DNA from: Pseudodesulfovibrio sp. S3
Lineage (GTDB): Bacteria > Desulfobacterota > Desulfovibrionia > Desulfovibrionales > Desulfovibrionaceae
NCBI RefSeq assembly: GCF_004025585.1
Contig: NZ_QTZO01000005.1
Span: 248,001-312,000, forward strand
DNA length: 64,000 nt
Direction: 5' to 3'
The notes beneath the pieces were generated by a model. The model was given only the letters and a program-made list of their open reading frames with translations, was not told the origin of the DNA and did not search any database. This document shows, piece by piece, positions 25,291-32,917 of the stretch. Position 1 is the first letter of the stretch. Every line of letters begins with the position of its first letter. The position numbers were made by a program, and so were the translations under genes.

Positions 25291-28200
25291 TTACGCCTTT
25301 CGGACGTTGACCATGAAGGCCTTGGTTTCAGGGATACCCGTGTTCGGGTCGCCAACGGACGGGGTCAGGAGGTTGGCGGAATCGCCGCCATCCTTGGGCC
25401 ATGTCCAGCCGAAGTGCCAGGGGAGACCGACCTGATGGACGGTGGTTCCCTGGACCAGGAACGGCTTCAGTCGCTTGGTGACGATCGCCTTGGCCCAGAG
25501 GGAGCCGCGCAACGATTCCACAATGACTTTCTCGCCGTTCTCGAAACCGCGGAGTTCCGCCAGTTCCGGACTCATTTCCACGAACACCTGAGGCTCGGCT
25601 TCGGTCAGCCAGTCGCAGTTCCTGGTCATGAGGCCGGTCTGCCAGTGTTCGGTGACGCGGTAGGTGGTGCCGACCAGGGGGAACCTGGGATCGCACACGG
25701 CCTTTTCCTCGGCGTCGAACTTGAGAGCGGTCGGGTTGTGCAGGGTGCCGGAGAAGGGATGCTTCTTGACCGGGCATTCCAGCGGTTCGTAGTATTCGGG
25801 CAGCGGACCGTCGGCGCGGCCGGGGCCGTAAAGCTGACCGAATCCGTGCTTGCGCATGATGAAGGCGTACTTGGTGCCGGGGGCCCAGCCGCCGTCGGGC
25901 ACATCGCCCACCCACTTCTCGCCGTTCCAGGCGATGACCGCCTTTTCCGGGTTGTAGGGCTTGCCCTGAAGGTCGACCGAAGCGCGGTTGTACAGCACGC
26001 GGCGGTTGACGGGCCAGCACCAGGAGAAGTTCGGGTAGAGGCCGATATTGGCCTGCTCCGGGGTCTGGGTCAGGTCGCGGCGTGCGGCCATGTTGCCCTT
26101 GTCGGTGTAGGAGTGACAATACAGCCAGTTGCCCGAAGCGGTGGAACCGTCGGCCTGGAGGAAGGCAAAGCTGGGAACCTGCTCGCCCTTCTTGTACATC
26201 TTGCCCTTGATCTCGGTATCCTTGGTGAAGAATCCGTTGATCAGCTTGGCTGTCTTGTGGGGATCGAACACGCCCTTGGTGGCGATGGCGTCCCAGGTGA
26301 GCCGGGTGATGGGCTCGGGGTAAGCGCCTCCTTCCTTCTTGTACAGGGTCTGAATCTCTTTCATCAGTTCGTACATGAGGTCGCCGTCCGGCTTCAGGCC
26401 GTGAGGGGCGTCCGGTCCCTTGTAGCGCCACTGCATCCAGCGGCCGGAGTTGGTGATGGAGCCTTCCTTTTCAATGGAAACCGCGCAGGGCAGGAAGAAG
26501 ACTTCGGTCTTGATCTTGGAGGGATCCATGCCGGGCCCTTCCCAGAACCATCCGGTTTCATTGGGGAAGATGTTAACGTTCACCAGCCAGTCGAGTTTGG
26601 TCAGGGCGTTTCTGGTCTTGTTGGAGTTGGCGCCGGAACAGGCCGGGTTCATGCCCCAGGCCAGCAATCCCTTGAACTGGCCCTTTTCCATTTTGTCGAA
26701 CAGGGTCAGCCAGGAATAATCCATGGCCGAGGCCGAATCGAGCCTGGGCAGGAACTGGTAGGCGTCTTCCGGGGTGTCGTTCTGCCACATGGACTTGATG
26801 AGCGAGGCGGAATACTTCGGGTAGTTCTGCCACCAGTTGGCGGATTTGGGATCGTTGGAGACCGGGGTGTATGCCTCGTTGTATGCTTCCAGGGTGGGCT
26901 GGGACCCCTTGGGGGTGCTCAGGTAGCCGGGAAGGATATGGTAGAGCAGACAGTGGTCGGTGGAACCCTGGACGTTGGATTCGCCGCGCAGGGCGTTGAC
27001 GCCGCCGCCGGCCACACCGATGTTGCCCAGCAGGAGCTGGATCATGGCCATGGAGCGGATGTTCTGCACGCCGACGGTGTGCTGGGTCCAGCCCATGGCG
27101 TACATGATGGTTCCGGCCTTGTTGGCCACGCCGGTAGCCGCATAGGTCTCGTAGAGCTTGGTCAGGTCTTCCTTGCCCATGCCCGAGATGGAGGAGACCT
27201 TGTCCAGGTTGTAGCGTTCGTAGTGCTTTTTGAGCATCTGGTAAACGCACTTGGGATCGGTCAGGGTCGGGTCCTTCTTGGGATTGCCGTCCGCATCCAT
27301 GGCAAAGGCCCAGTTGGACTTGTCGTAAGTCCTGGTGGCCTCGTCATAGCCTGCGAATATGCCGTCTTCGAATTTGTACTTGTCGCCGACGATGAAGGAG
27401 GCGTTGGTGTAGTTGACTACGTAGTCCTTGAAGATCAGGTCGTTGTCCAGGATGTACTTGATCATGCCGCCGAGCACGGCGATGTCGGAACCGGAGCGGA
27501 TGCCCGCGTACATGTCGGCCTTGGCCGAGGTCCTGGTGAAACGGGGGTCGACGTGGATCAGGGTTGCGCCCTTTTCCTGCGCCTTGGTCACCCATTTGAA
27601 GGAGATGGGATGGTTTTCGGCAGCGTTACTGCCCATTATGAGAATGCAATCAGAGTTCTGGATGTCGATCCAGTGATTGGTCATCGCGCCGCGTCCGAAC
27701 GACTCTGCCAGAGCCGCAACAGTTGCGCTGTGTCAGATACGCGCCTGGTGTTCTATGTACACCAGGCCGAGGCTGCGGAGCATGGTCTGGTAAGCCCAGC
27801 ACTCCTCGTTGTCGAGAGCGGCCGATCCGAGGGAGGCGATGCCGTCGCAACGGTTGACCACCTGGCCCTTGGCGTTCTTTTCGGTCCAGGTTTCGTCGCG
27901 CGTCTTCTTGATGTTGTGCGCGATTTTCTCCAAGGCCCAAGCCAGGGAGACTTTTTTAAATTCCTTGGAATAGGGAGCCCTGTAGAGGACGGAATCCGGG
28001 CGGCGGTCGTTGTCAGCCAGCTGCCAGATGGATGCGCCCTTGGCGCACAAGGCGCCTTCGTTGATCGGATGATCCGGGTCACCTTCAACGTTGACGGCCT
28101 TCTTGTCCTTGAGGGACGTGTTCACGACGAGACCACAGCCGACTGCGCAGTAACAGCAGACGGTAGTGGTTTGTTTGCTCCATTTCGGGTCAAGGGCAGC

Positions 28201-28317
28201 AGCGTGGTTCGGCATGGTAGCCGCCTGAGCATTGCTGCCAAGCCCGAGTCCGCCGAAAGCCGTGGCTGTGGCCGCGACAGCGGAGAGCTTGAGGAAGTTT
28301 CTTCGATTGGTATGCAT
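25291..28317 (-). CDS. fdhA: Periplasmic formate dehydrogenase catalytic subunit, selenocysteine-containing
   Basis: A 1008-residue Mo/W-bis-pterin enzyme oxidising formate to CO2. Residues 1-33 are a twin-arginine signal (RRNFLKL). C54, C57, C61 and a cysteine in ALCAKG hold the proximal [4Fe-4S] cluster. An in-frame TGA at 27735-27733 is codon 195, in the context EHQARI-U-HSATVAALAESFGRG, the classic active-site selenocysteine environment. The frame continues cleanly on both sides, so this is recoding and not a frameshift. AGGAGG precedes the ATG. With FdhB and no cytochrome b subunit it forms a soluble heterodimer. Function requires SelA, SelB and SelC from elsewhere, plus FdhD and FdhE. 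Confidence 0.96.
27733..27735 (-). other. UGA selenocysteine codon of fdhA
   Basis: The codon replaces the catalytic cysteine of Cys-type formate dehydrogenases and is followed by the conserved HSxTVA motif. The 40 nt after it (CACAGCGCAACTGTTGCGG then CTCTGGCAGAG) can fold with a G/U-bearing apical loop, as expected of a bacterial SECIS. Confidence 0.93.
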
Positions 28318-28342
28318 TCGACCTCCTGAGGTTGGGTGCGGG

Positions 28343-28573
28343 TCAACGCCCGCGGATCTCGCGGCCCAAGGCCACGAGCAGCTTGTAGCCGCCAGGCTGC
28401 ACTACGGGTTCCGGGACGGACACAGAGACGCCTGAACTGCCACCATGACAGTGAGGGACCAGGGTCATCGTCTGTGCCGCCGCCAAAACCTCATCCACGG
28501 CAAATCCAAGCCCCTGGAAGGGCGTGGAGGCTGCCGCGGTTGCAGCCGACAAGTGGTTGTTGATCATGCGCAT
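28343..28573 (-). CDS. Small protein of unknown function upstream of fdhA
   Basis: A 76-residue ORF. A longer in-frame extension exists, but ATG 28573 has GGAAAGG seven bases upstream and is the likely start. The stop is 25 nt before the fdhA ATG, so the two would be co-transcribed. The sequence has an alanine/serine-rich N-terminal half (INNHLSAATAAAS), a central VPHCHGG segment with one Cys and two His, and a basic end. It has no signal peptide or recognised domain. The Cys/His pair could bind metal. It could be an accessory factor or leader for the dehydrogenase; a chance ORF is not excluded. Confidence 0.5.
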   Translation of the reverse strand: MRMINNHLSAATAAASTPFQGLGFAVDEVLAAAQTMTLVPHCHGGSSGVSVSVPEPVVQPGGYKLLVALGREIRGR

Positions 28574-28960
28574 GAGCGTACCTTTCCCATTTGTTCGGTT
28601 ATCCCCTTTATGGAGGAGTTGGAGGGGGGCGGCAAAGAAATGTGTCTTCGCACTATTTTCGCACAGGGGAAAAACGACATGTTTTTTCAAACATGTTGGG
28701 GGGCATGGTTTTGCGTTATGTCAAAAATGACATAAATTGATACCTTTACCACGCTTTTGCACAAGATCTGCCCGGGTGGGCTAATGATGGACGAATTGAG
28801 GAAGGGCAGCCGGGTGGCCGGGCGGGTATGCCGAATCATCTAGCTGTAATCAAAGGGATTATTAATTGACCGTCAGGCGCTGCGGGCAAAGGGAGCGGAC
28901 CGGCTGTGGCATGGCGGGGCCGCGTCCGGGCGGCCTGCCGTAGAGAGAGGTGCCGACCGG
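28574..28960. promoter_or_regulatory. Control region of the fdhA transcription unit
   Basis: 387 nt with no supported gene. It contains a perfect palindrome at 28716-28735 (separate entry), a second inverted repeat around ACATGTTT/CAAACATGT at 28678-28697, and an AT-rich segment near 28850-28870. I could not assign clear -10/-35 or sigma54 boxes. Confidence 0.5.
28716..28735. promoter_or_regulatory. Palindromic operator candidate TTATGTC-N6-GACATAA upstream of fdhA unit
   Basis: A perfect palindrome with 8-bp arms, TTATGTCA and TGACATAA around AAAA. It lies 143 nt upstream of the small ORF that precedes fdhA. A near copy, TTATGCC-N6-GGCATAA, lies 139 nt upstream of fdhE. Matching form and distance suggest a shared regulator. 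Confidence 0.6.
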
Positions 28961-29887
28961 TCAGTCCGCGCTGGGCACCAGCGCGCAAAGATAGGCGGCC
29001 AGGATTTCGGTCAGGGACTTGTCGCGGTTGTTGAAACGGAACTCCAACTCCTTCATGTAGAGCGGGAAGCGCTGGCAGGAGATGCCCCGGAATTTCTTGA
29101 TCCGGGACTGGGCGTACTCCCAGAATTCATCCTTTACCGCGTCGATGTGGGGAGGCTCGTCGTAGCGGCGGATGACCTCGTAGTGGAGGGAGTCGTTACC
29201 GCAGAACATGAGCGCGTCATATTCCTTGTATTTGTCCGTGTACACCAGGTTGCCGGTGCGGATGAGCTTCAGGTGGAAGTTCATGTGGAAGTGGAAGAGC
29301 GTCTCGGCCTGGAAGCCGGGCACAAGGTCGATGAAAACCAGATCGTCCCGACGCAGTATGCCGTAGACCGGGATGGTGTCCATGCGCATTTCACGGGGGC
29401 CGCCCGTCAGGCGGTTGCCCTTGAGGTATGAATCCAGGCCCGTGGCGGAGCTGATCAGTTGGCGGGCGTCCAGGGCATGGGCCATGATGGCGAACCGGAT
29501 GGCGGTCAGTGCCTTGTAGACCGTGTTGTAGGACAGCTCCAGCTGTTCCTTCATCTGGTGGACCGAATTTTCGTTTACGAAGAGCACCAGGAGTCGCAGC
29601 CATTCGCTCGGGCTGAGCGCGCCGTTGTTGAGCCAGCGGCCCGAAAAGGGCTGGAAGGTGTATTTGCAACTGGCACAGCGCAGCCGTTCGCCGGAGAGGG
29701 AGTATACTTTACGGTGTCCGCACCGGGGACAGAAGGGATCGCCCGTGGGCCAGGTCAGCGCAAGGAGGTATTGCCTGGCCTTGGCGTCATCGAACAGGAG
29801 CATGTCGAACCCGTCTTTGCCAAGAGGGTCGATGATCGGCATGATGTGCGAATTTTTCTGCATGGTATCCCGGAGAAGAGCAGGCAT
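28961..29887 (-). CDS. IS1595/ISXO2-like transposase homologue within the fdh gene cluster
   Basis: A 308-residue protein with an N-terminal zinc ribbon (C53, C56, C71, C74: CPRCGHRKVY to CASCKYTF) and an ISXO2-like DDE-type core. The candidate catalytic residues are D152 (LDSYLKGN, where active members usually have DE), D218 (VYTDKYKEYD) and D249 (HIDAVKDEFW, usually N). The C-terminal RGISCQRFPLYMKELEFRFNNR matches the family. The gene starts 15 nt after the fdhE stop with a perfect AGGAGG site, leaving no room for a terminal repeat, and no flanking inverted repeats or target duplications are visible. Co-transcription with fdhE and altered catalytic positions suggest a domesticated protein, perhaps a regulator. 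An immobile remnant is the alternative. Confidence 0.75.
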   Translation of the reverse strand: MPALLRDTMQKNSHIMPIIDPLGKDGFDMLLFDDAKARQYLLALTWPTGDPFCPRCGHRKVYSLSGERLRCASCKYTFQPFSGRWLNNGALSPSEWLRLLVLFVNENSVHQMKEQLELSYNTVYKALTAIRFAIMAHALDARQLISSATGLDSYLKGNRLTGGPREMRMDTIPVYGILRRDDLVFIDLVPGFQAETLFHFHMNFHLKLIRTGNLVYTDKYKEYDALMFCGNDSLHYEVIRRYDEPPHIDAVKDEFWEYAQSRIKKFRGISCQRFPLYMKELEFRFNNRDKSLTEILAAYLCALVPSAD

Positions 29888-29902
29888 GGAAGCCTCCTGT
29901 GT

Positions 29903-30790
29903 CTAGAAACCCCATGCGGACAGGGTTGCCCGCTTGTATCCCTGACCGGCAGCCACATAATCCAGGGCCAATGAGTCCAGGTCGTCGAGAACCGGCAGTG
30001 CGACACGGTCCAGTTCCCGGAAATCGATGGTCTTGATATAGGTCTTGCAGGTGTCGCAGACATCCACGCGGAATCCCGGCTCTTCATCCACCGTGAAGAA
30101 GGTGAGTTTTTTCTGGTCCTCTTCGCCGCAGACCGGACAGCTGATGCGTTTGATCCGGTAGTGATGGCGGCAGAAGGAGCAGGTGGCGTGGCGTGCGCCT
30201 TCTTTCTGCTCAAGGGAGGATATCAATGGCAGACTGCCGCAGACGGGGCAGGTGCCGACCGCCGGAACTTTGATTGCGGGCAGTTTTTCCGCCAGCAGTC
30301 CCGCCGCGGCCTCGATGGACGGTCCCATGGAGGCAAAGGCCAAAAAAGGCAGGGTCTTGGGCGCATTCGGAGTACGTTCCGTCCAGGAGGCGAAGAATGC
30401 GGTGTCGTCGTTCTGGAATTTTGTGAAGAGTTCTGCCGCAGTGAACTCGTCGCTGGCCAGGGCTTTGGCTACCGCGTCGGCGCCTTCACCCATGGGACCA
30501 CCCGCCTTGCTCAGGAGATCGATGAGCTTGCCGAGCAGGGTTTCGGCCTGGACCGCATCATAGGGAAGGTCTTCACGGGCGATCAGCGACACCCCCTGAA
30601 ACACTGCTTCGGCCGGGGTCAGTTCGCTGTCGGGCGGCAGGGTGACAACGGCCTCTGCATACGCGTCCAGCTGTATGTGCGCCACTGCGTCCAGCAGGTC
30701 GATCAGTTCACTGGAGATATACGACTTTTTTTTCAACTGGGTGATCTTGCTGTCCAGCTTGCGCTTTGCTTCGGTCATGTTGCGTTCCAT
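29903..30790 (-). CDS. fdhE: Formate dehydrogenase accessory protein FdhE
   Basis: A 295-residue cytoplasmic protein needed for assembly of exported formate dehydrogenases. The C-terminal half has four CXXC knuckles in order, CPVC, CSFC, CPVC and CDTC, which bind iron in FdhE (rubredoxin-like). The frame is open further upstream. ATG 30790 (MERNMTEAK) with GAGG seven bases before it gives a normal N-terminus. The gene sits between fdhD and the transposase-like gene, 251 nt after fdhD, with its own likely promoter: TTGTCA (30916-30911), an 18-nt spacer and CATAAT. Confidence 0.93.
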   Translation of the reverse strand: MERNMTEAKRKLDSKITQLKKKSYISSELIDLLDAVAHIQLDAYAEAVVTLPPDSELTPAEAVFQGVSLIAREDLPYDAVQAETLLGKLIDLLSKAGGPMGEGADAVAKALASDEFTAAELFTKFQNDDTAFFASWTERTPNAPKTLPFLAFASMGPSIEAAAGLLAEKLPAIKVPAVGTCPVCGSLPLISSLEQKEGARHATCSFCRHHYRIKRISCPVCGEEDQKKLTFFTVDEEPGFRVDVCDTCKTYIKTIDFRELDRVALPVLDDLDSLALDYVAAGQGYKRATLSAWGF

Positions 30791-30926
30791 GTGATGTCCT
30801 CTTGGTATTTTCCGTGTTTGGAAAACCCTATGGGGCGCCCACCATCTTGCCAAAGCTTTTGCACTTACTCAAGGTCTGGCACAAGAATTATGTAAACCGT
30901 CTAAATAACTTGACAAGTTTCAATGG

Positions 30927-30950
30927 AATTATGCCTCAATAGGCATAATT
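30927..30950. promoter_or_regulatory. Palindromic operator candidate TTATGCC-N6-GGCATAA upstream of fdhE
   Basis: A perfect palindrome with 10-bp arms, AATTATGCCT and AGGCATAATT around CAAT. It lies just upstream of a TTGTCA -35-like box on the minus strand, the place expected for an activator, and shares its core with the palindrome before the fdhA unit. It is AT-rich with no T-run, so it is not a terminator of fdhD. Confidence 0.6.
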
Positions 30951-31041
30951 AGTATGGAATTGGTCAATAAAACAGGGTGTTCAGAAAGATGAAGAAAATT
31001 GAACTCAGGCTGTTCCTGAAGGGAAAAAAGGGGTGTGCGGA

Positions 31042-31821
31042 TCAGAAACCGATGATTCGTCCACAGTCGTTGTAGACCCAGAAACTGTCATCCTTGATAT
31101 TGCCGATCAGGGTGATTCCGGTCTTGCGGGCCAGTTCCACGGAAAAGCTGGTGGCCACGGCCGTGGAGGCGAGGATGGGGATGCCTATGCGCACCACCTT
31201 GAGCAGGATTTCCGAGGCAATCCGCCCGGTGGATACGATCATCTTGTCGTCTACGGCCACATCGTCGAGGAAGCATTGGCCGCAGATCATGTCAATGGCG
31301 TTGTGCCTGCCGATGTCCTCACGGAACAGGAGCATTTGGTCCGGGGTGCACAGCGAGGAATTGTGACAACCGCGGGTTGCGTTGTAGAGGGTGGAGCGTT
31401 CGTGCAACTCTTTGGCGTGGGCCAGTATCTGTTCGGGGGTGACCTTGATGTCGCCGCCCAGGAACCGTTTGGACACGGTGGCTACATTGCGGCCGAAGTT
31501 GGTTCCCTTGCCGCAGCCCGATGTGATGGACCGCTCCATGACCCGGTCTTTCCACGGGTCGTGGCAGGTCTCGACCTCGGCCACCAGACGGTCGCCTTCG
31601 TCGCGGACGGTCAGGTCAGTTATCTGGGCCGGGCTGGACAGGAATGCATCGGACTTCAGGAAGCCTATGGCCAGGTACTCGGGGTGCTTGGCTGTGCAGA
31701 GCAGGGTCACGACCTCACGCCCGTTGAGCATGATGGTCAGAGGCACTTCCTGTATGGATTTGATCGGGGTGCGTGCAAACCTCCCCTTGTATTCATATAT
31801 TTCGTAGTCGTGCGAGTCCAT
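31042..31821 (-). CDS. fdhD: Formate dehydrogenase sulfurtransferase FdhD
   Basis: A 259-residue protein that passes sulfur from a cysteine desulfurase to the Mo/W cofactor of FdhA. Family landmarks are the N-terminal EVPLTIMLNG, the LAIGFL helix, the FREDIGRHNAIDM motif and STGRIASEI. The active-site loop reads TSGCGKGT, with one cysteine where E. coli FdhD has CxxC. ATG 31821 is chosen with GGAG six bases upstream; a longer frame exists. It is first of the fdh genes on this strand and separated from fdhE by a promoter-bearing gap. Confidence 0.93.
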   Translation of the reverse strand: MDSHDYEIYEYKGRFARTPIKSIQEVPLTIMLNGREVVTLLCTAKHPEYLAIGFLKSDAFLSSPAQITDLTVRDEGDRLVAEVETCHDPWKDRVMERSITSGCGKGTNFGRNVATVSKRFLGGDIKVTPEQILAHAKELHERSTLYNATRGCHNSSLCTPDQMLLFREDIGRHNAIDMICGQCFLDDVAVDDKMIVSTGRIASEILLKVVRIGIPILASTAVATSFSVELARKTGITLIGNIKDDSFWVYNDCGRIIGF

Positions 31822-32118
31822 GGTCATCTCCGCCTTGTGTTGGCCATGCTGAGTCCTGCAGTACAAATACCTGCCTGTATCCCCCTGGCGCAAGAAATGA
31901 CAATTTACCCTGACTCTCACACCTGGAGGTATGGTTCTCTTGTTAAGGATTCTTTAGGGAAAACAGACATATATTACGTAACTGCCAACGCTCGGTGTCC
32001 GATGATTCAGGTGAGTACTCCGTCATTCGTTCTCAGCCCGCCCACGGGAAGGGGAGACTGTCCTTCGGCAGTTGCCGGGCTGAGCAATCCAGAGACGGAT
32101 CAACTAAGGAGAATGTCA

Positions 32119-32604
32119 ATGGAAATCGGATCAGTGAGTTCCATGACCGGCATGATGGGCATGCAGGGCGGCATGATGCAGGGGATGGAAAAACCCGATG
32201 CATCGGAAGCGTCCTCCGACTTCATCGATGCCATGGATTCGGATGGCGATGGCCTGTTGAGCGAGTCCGAGTTCGCGGTGGGCGATGGGGAAACCCAGAG
32301 CACGGAGGCGTTCGACGCCCTCGACACCAACGAAGACGGGTTTGTCTCCCAGGAAGAGCTTGAGGCCGACATGGAGTCCCGGTTGGGCAAGATGGCGGAC
32401 CAGCTCTCTTCCGGAAGCATGTTCAGCGGGATTGAGTCCGGCGATTCAGACCAGTTTCAGCAGTTGCTGAATATGGTCGGATCGGGTTCCGGGCAGACCC
32501 AGGCGGGCGGAGCAGAAGCCTATGGCCAGATGCAGGAAGGGACATTCGACTTCGGCAGCTTGGGCGCCGATGTCTCTTCTTCCGGTCTGAGCGTCAGCGC
32601 ATGA
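32119..32604 (+). CDS. EF-hand calcium-binding protein
   Basis: A 161-residue acidic protein. Two EF-hand loops are clear, DSDGDGLLSESEF and DTNEDGFVSQEEL, spaced as a pair. The N-terminus is methionine-rich (MTGMMGMQGGMMQGM) and the C-terminus is Ser/Gly/Gln-rich. No signal peptide is seen, so it is cytoplasmic or exported by a non-Sec route. ATG 32119 is chosen because GGAG is seven bases upstream; the long open frame further 5' is antisense to fdhD. It ends before a terminator and faces the flagellar genes. The role is unknown; calcium sensing or buffering is the family expectation. Confidence 0.8.
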   Translation: MEIGSVSSMTGMMGMQGGMMQGMEKPDASEASSDFIDAMDSDGDGLLSESEFAVGDGETQSTEAFDALDTNEDGFVSQEELEADMESRLGKMADQLSSGSMFSGIESGDSDQFQQLLNMVGSGSGQTQAGGAEAYGQMQEGTFDFGSLGADVSSSGLSVSA

Positions 32605-32653
32605 TGACCAAGGTCGATCTCCGGAAATGATGCTCATGTGGAGCCACGGCTCC

Positions 32654-32682
32654 CGGCCGCGCCCCTGGGTGCGGCCGTTTTT
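32654..32682 (+). terminator. Rho-independent terminator after the EF-hand gene
   Basis: CGGCCGC and GCGGCCG pair across a 10-nt loop and are followed by TTTTT. It lies 49 nt after the stop codon. Confidence 0.85.
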
Positions 32683-32707
32683 GTCGTTATATCCCGTGGG
32701 AGGACCT

Positions 32708-32917
32708 ATGCTGTTTCCGGTGGTGATGTCGGTGGAGCAACTGGAGCGTGTCCTGCTCAGGATGCGCGACGAAGGCCAAGCAACGCCGGCCTCCCTGGAG
32801 GATGGCCGGCGGTTGATCTGGGACAGTCGTGAAGAGGCTGATCCATGCGGCGGGGAAGCTCGGTCGTTCAGGCCTTTCGCCGATGGGATCAATCCAGTTG
32901 TGCCGTCAAAGAGGTGA
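32708..32917 (+). CDS. Small uncharacterised protein overlapping the fliD 3' end
   Basis: A 69-residue ORF from ATG 32708 with GGAGG three bases upstream. The first 45 codons use GC-rich third positions like neighbouring genes and encode a helix-prone segment (SVEQLERVLLRMRDEG). The last 29 nt overlap the end of fliD on the other strand. It follows a terminator, so it would need its own promoter. No domain is recognised and it may not be expressed. Confidence 0.4.
   Translation: MLFPVVMSVEQLERVLLRMRDEGQATPASLEDGRRLIWDSREEADPCGGEARSFRPFADGINPVVPSKR

Noticed and set aside
25291-28317. fdhA as a pseudogene broken by a stop
   Set aside because: The TGA falls exactly at the selenocysteine position with the conserved context and the frame is preserved.
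25264-28329. 1021-codon plus-strand open frame
   Set aside because: It is the antisense shadow of fdhA, which is supported by motifs along its full length.
28678-28697. ACATGTTT/CAAACATGT inverted repeat as a terminator for the transposase-like gene
   Set aside because: It lies well beyond that gene's stop, is AT-rich and lacks a T-run; it is more likely part of the fdhA control region.
28700-28715. Sigma54-like GGCAT-TTGC sequence on the plus strand
   Set aside because: The spacing between GG and GC is off and it points away from any plus-strand gene.
31033-32118. Long plus-strand open frame continuous with the EF-hand gene
   Set aside because: It is antisense to fdhD, whose family is certain, and has no domain or ribosome site. 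The EF-hand protein starts at 32119 after GGAG.
32785-32810. GCCGGCC/GGCCGGC inverted repeat as a fliD terminator
   Set aside because: There is no T-run on the minus strand and it lies within a possible small gene, so the call is not supported.
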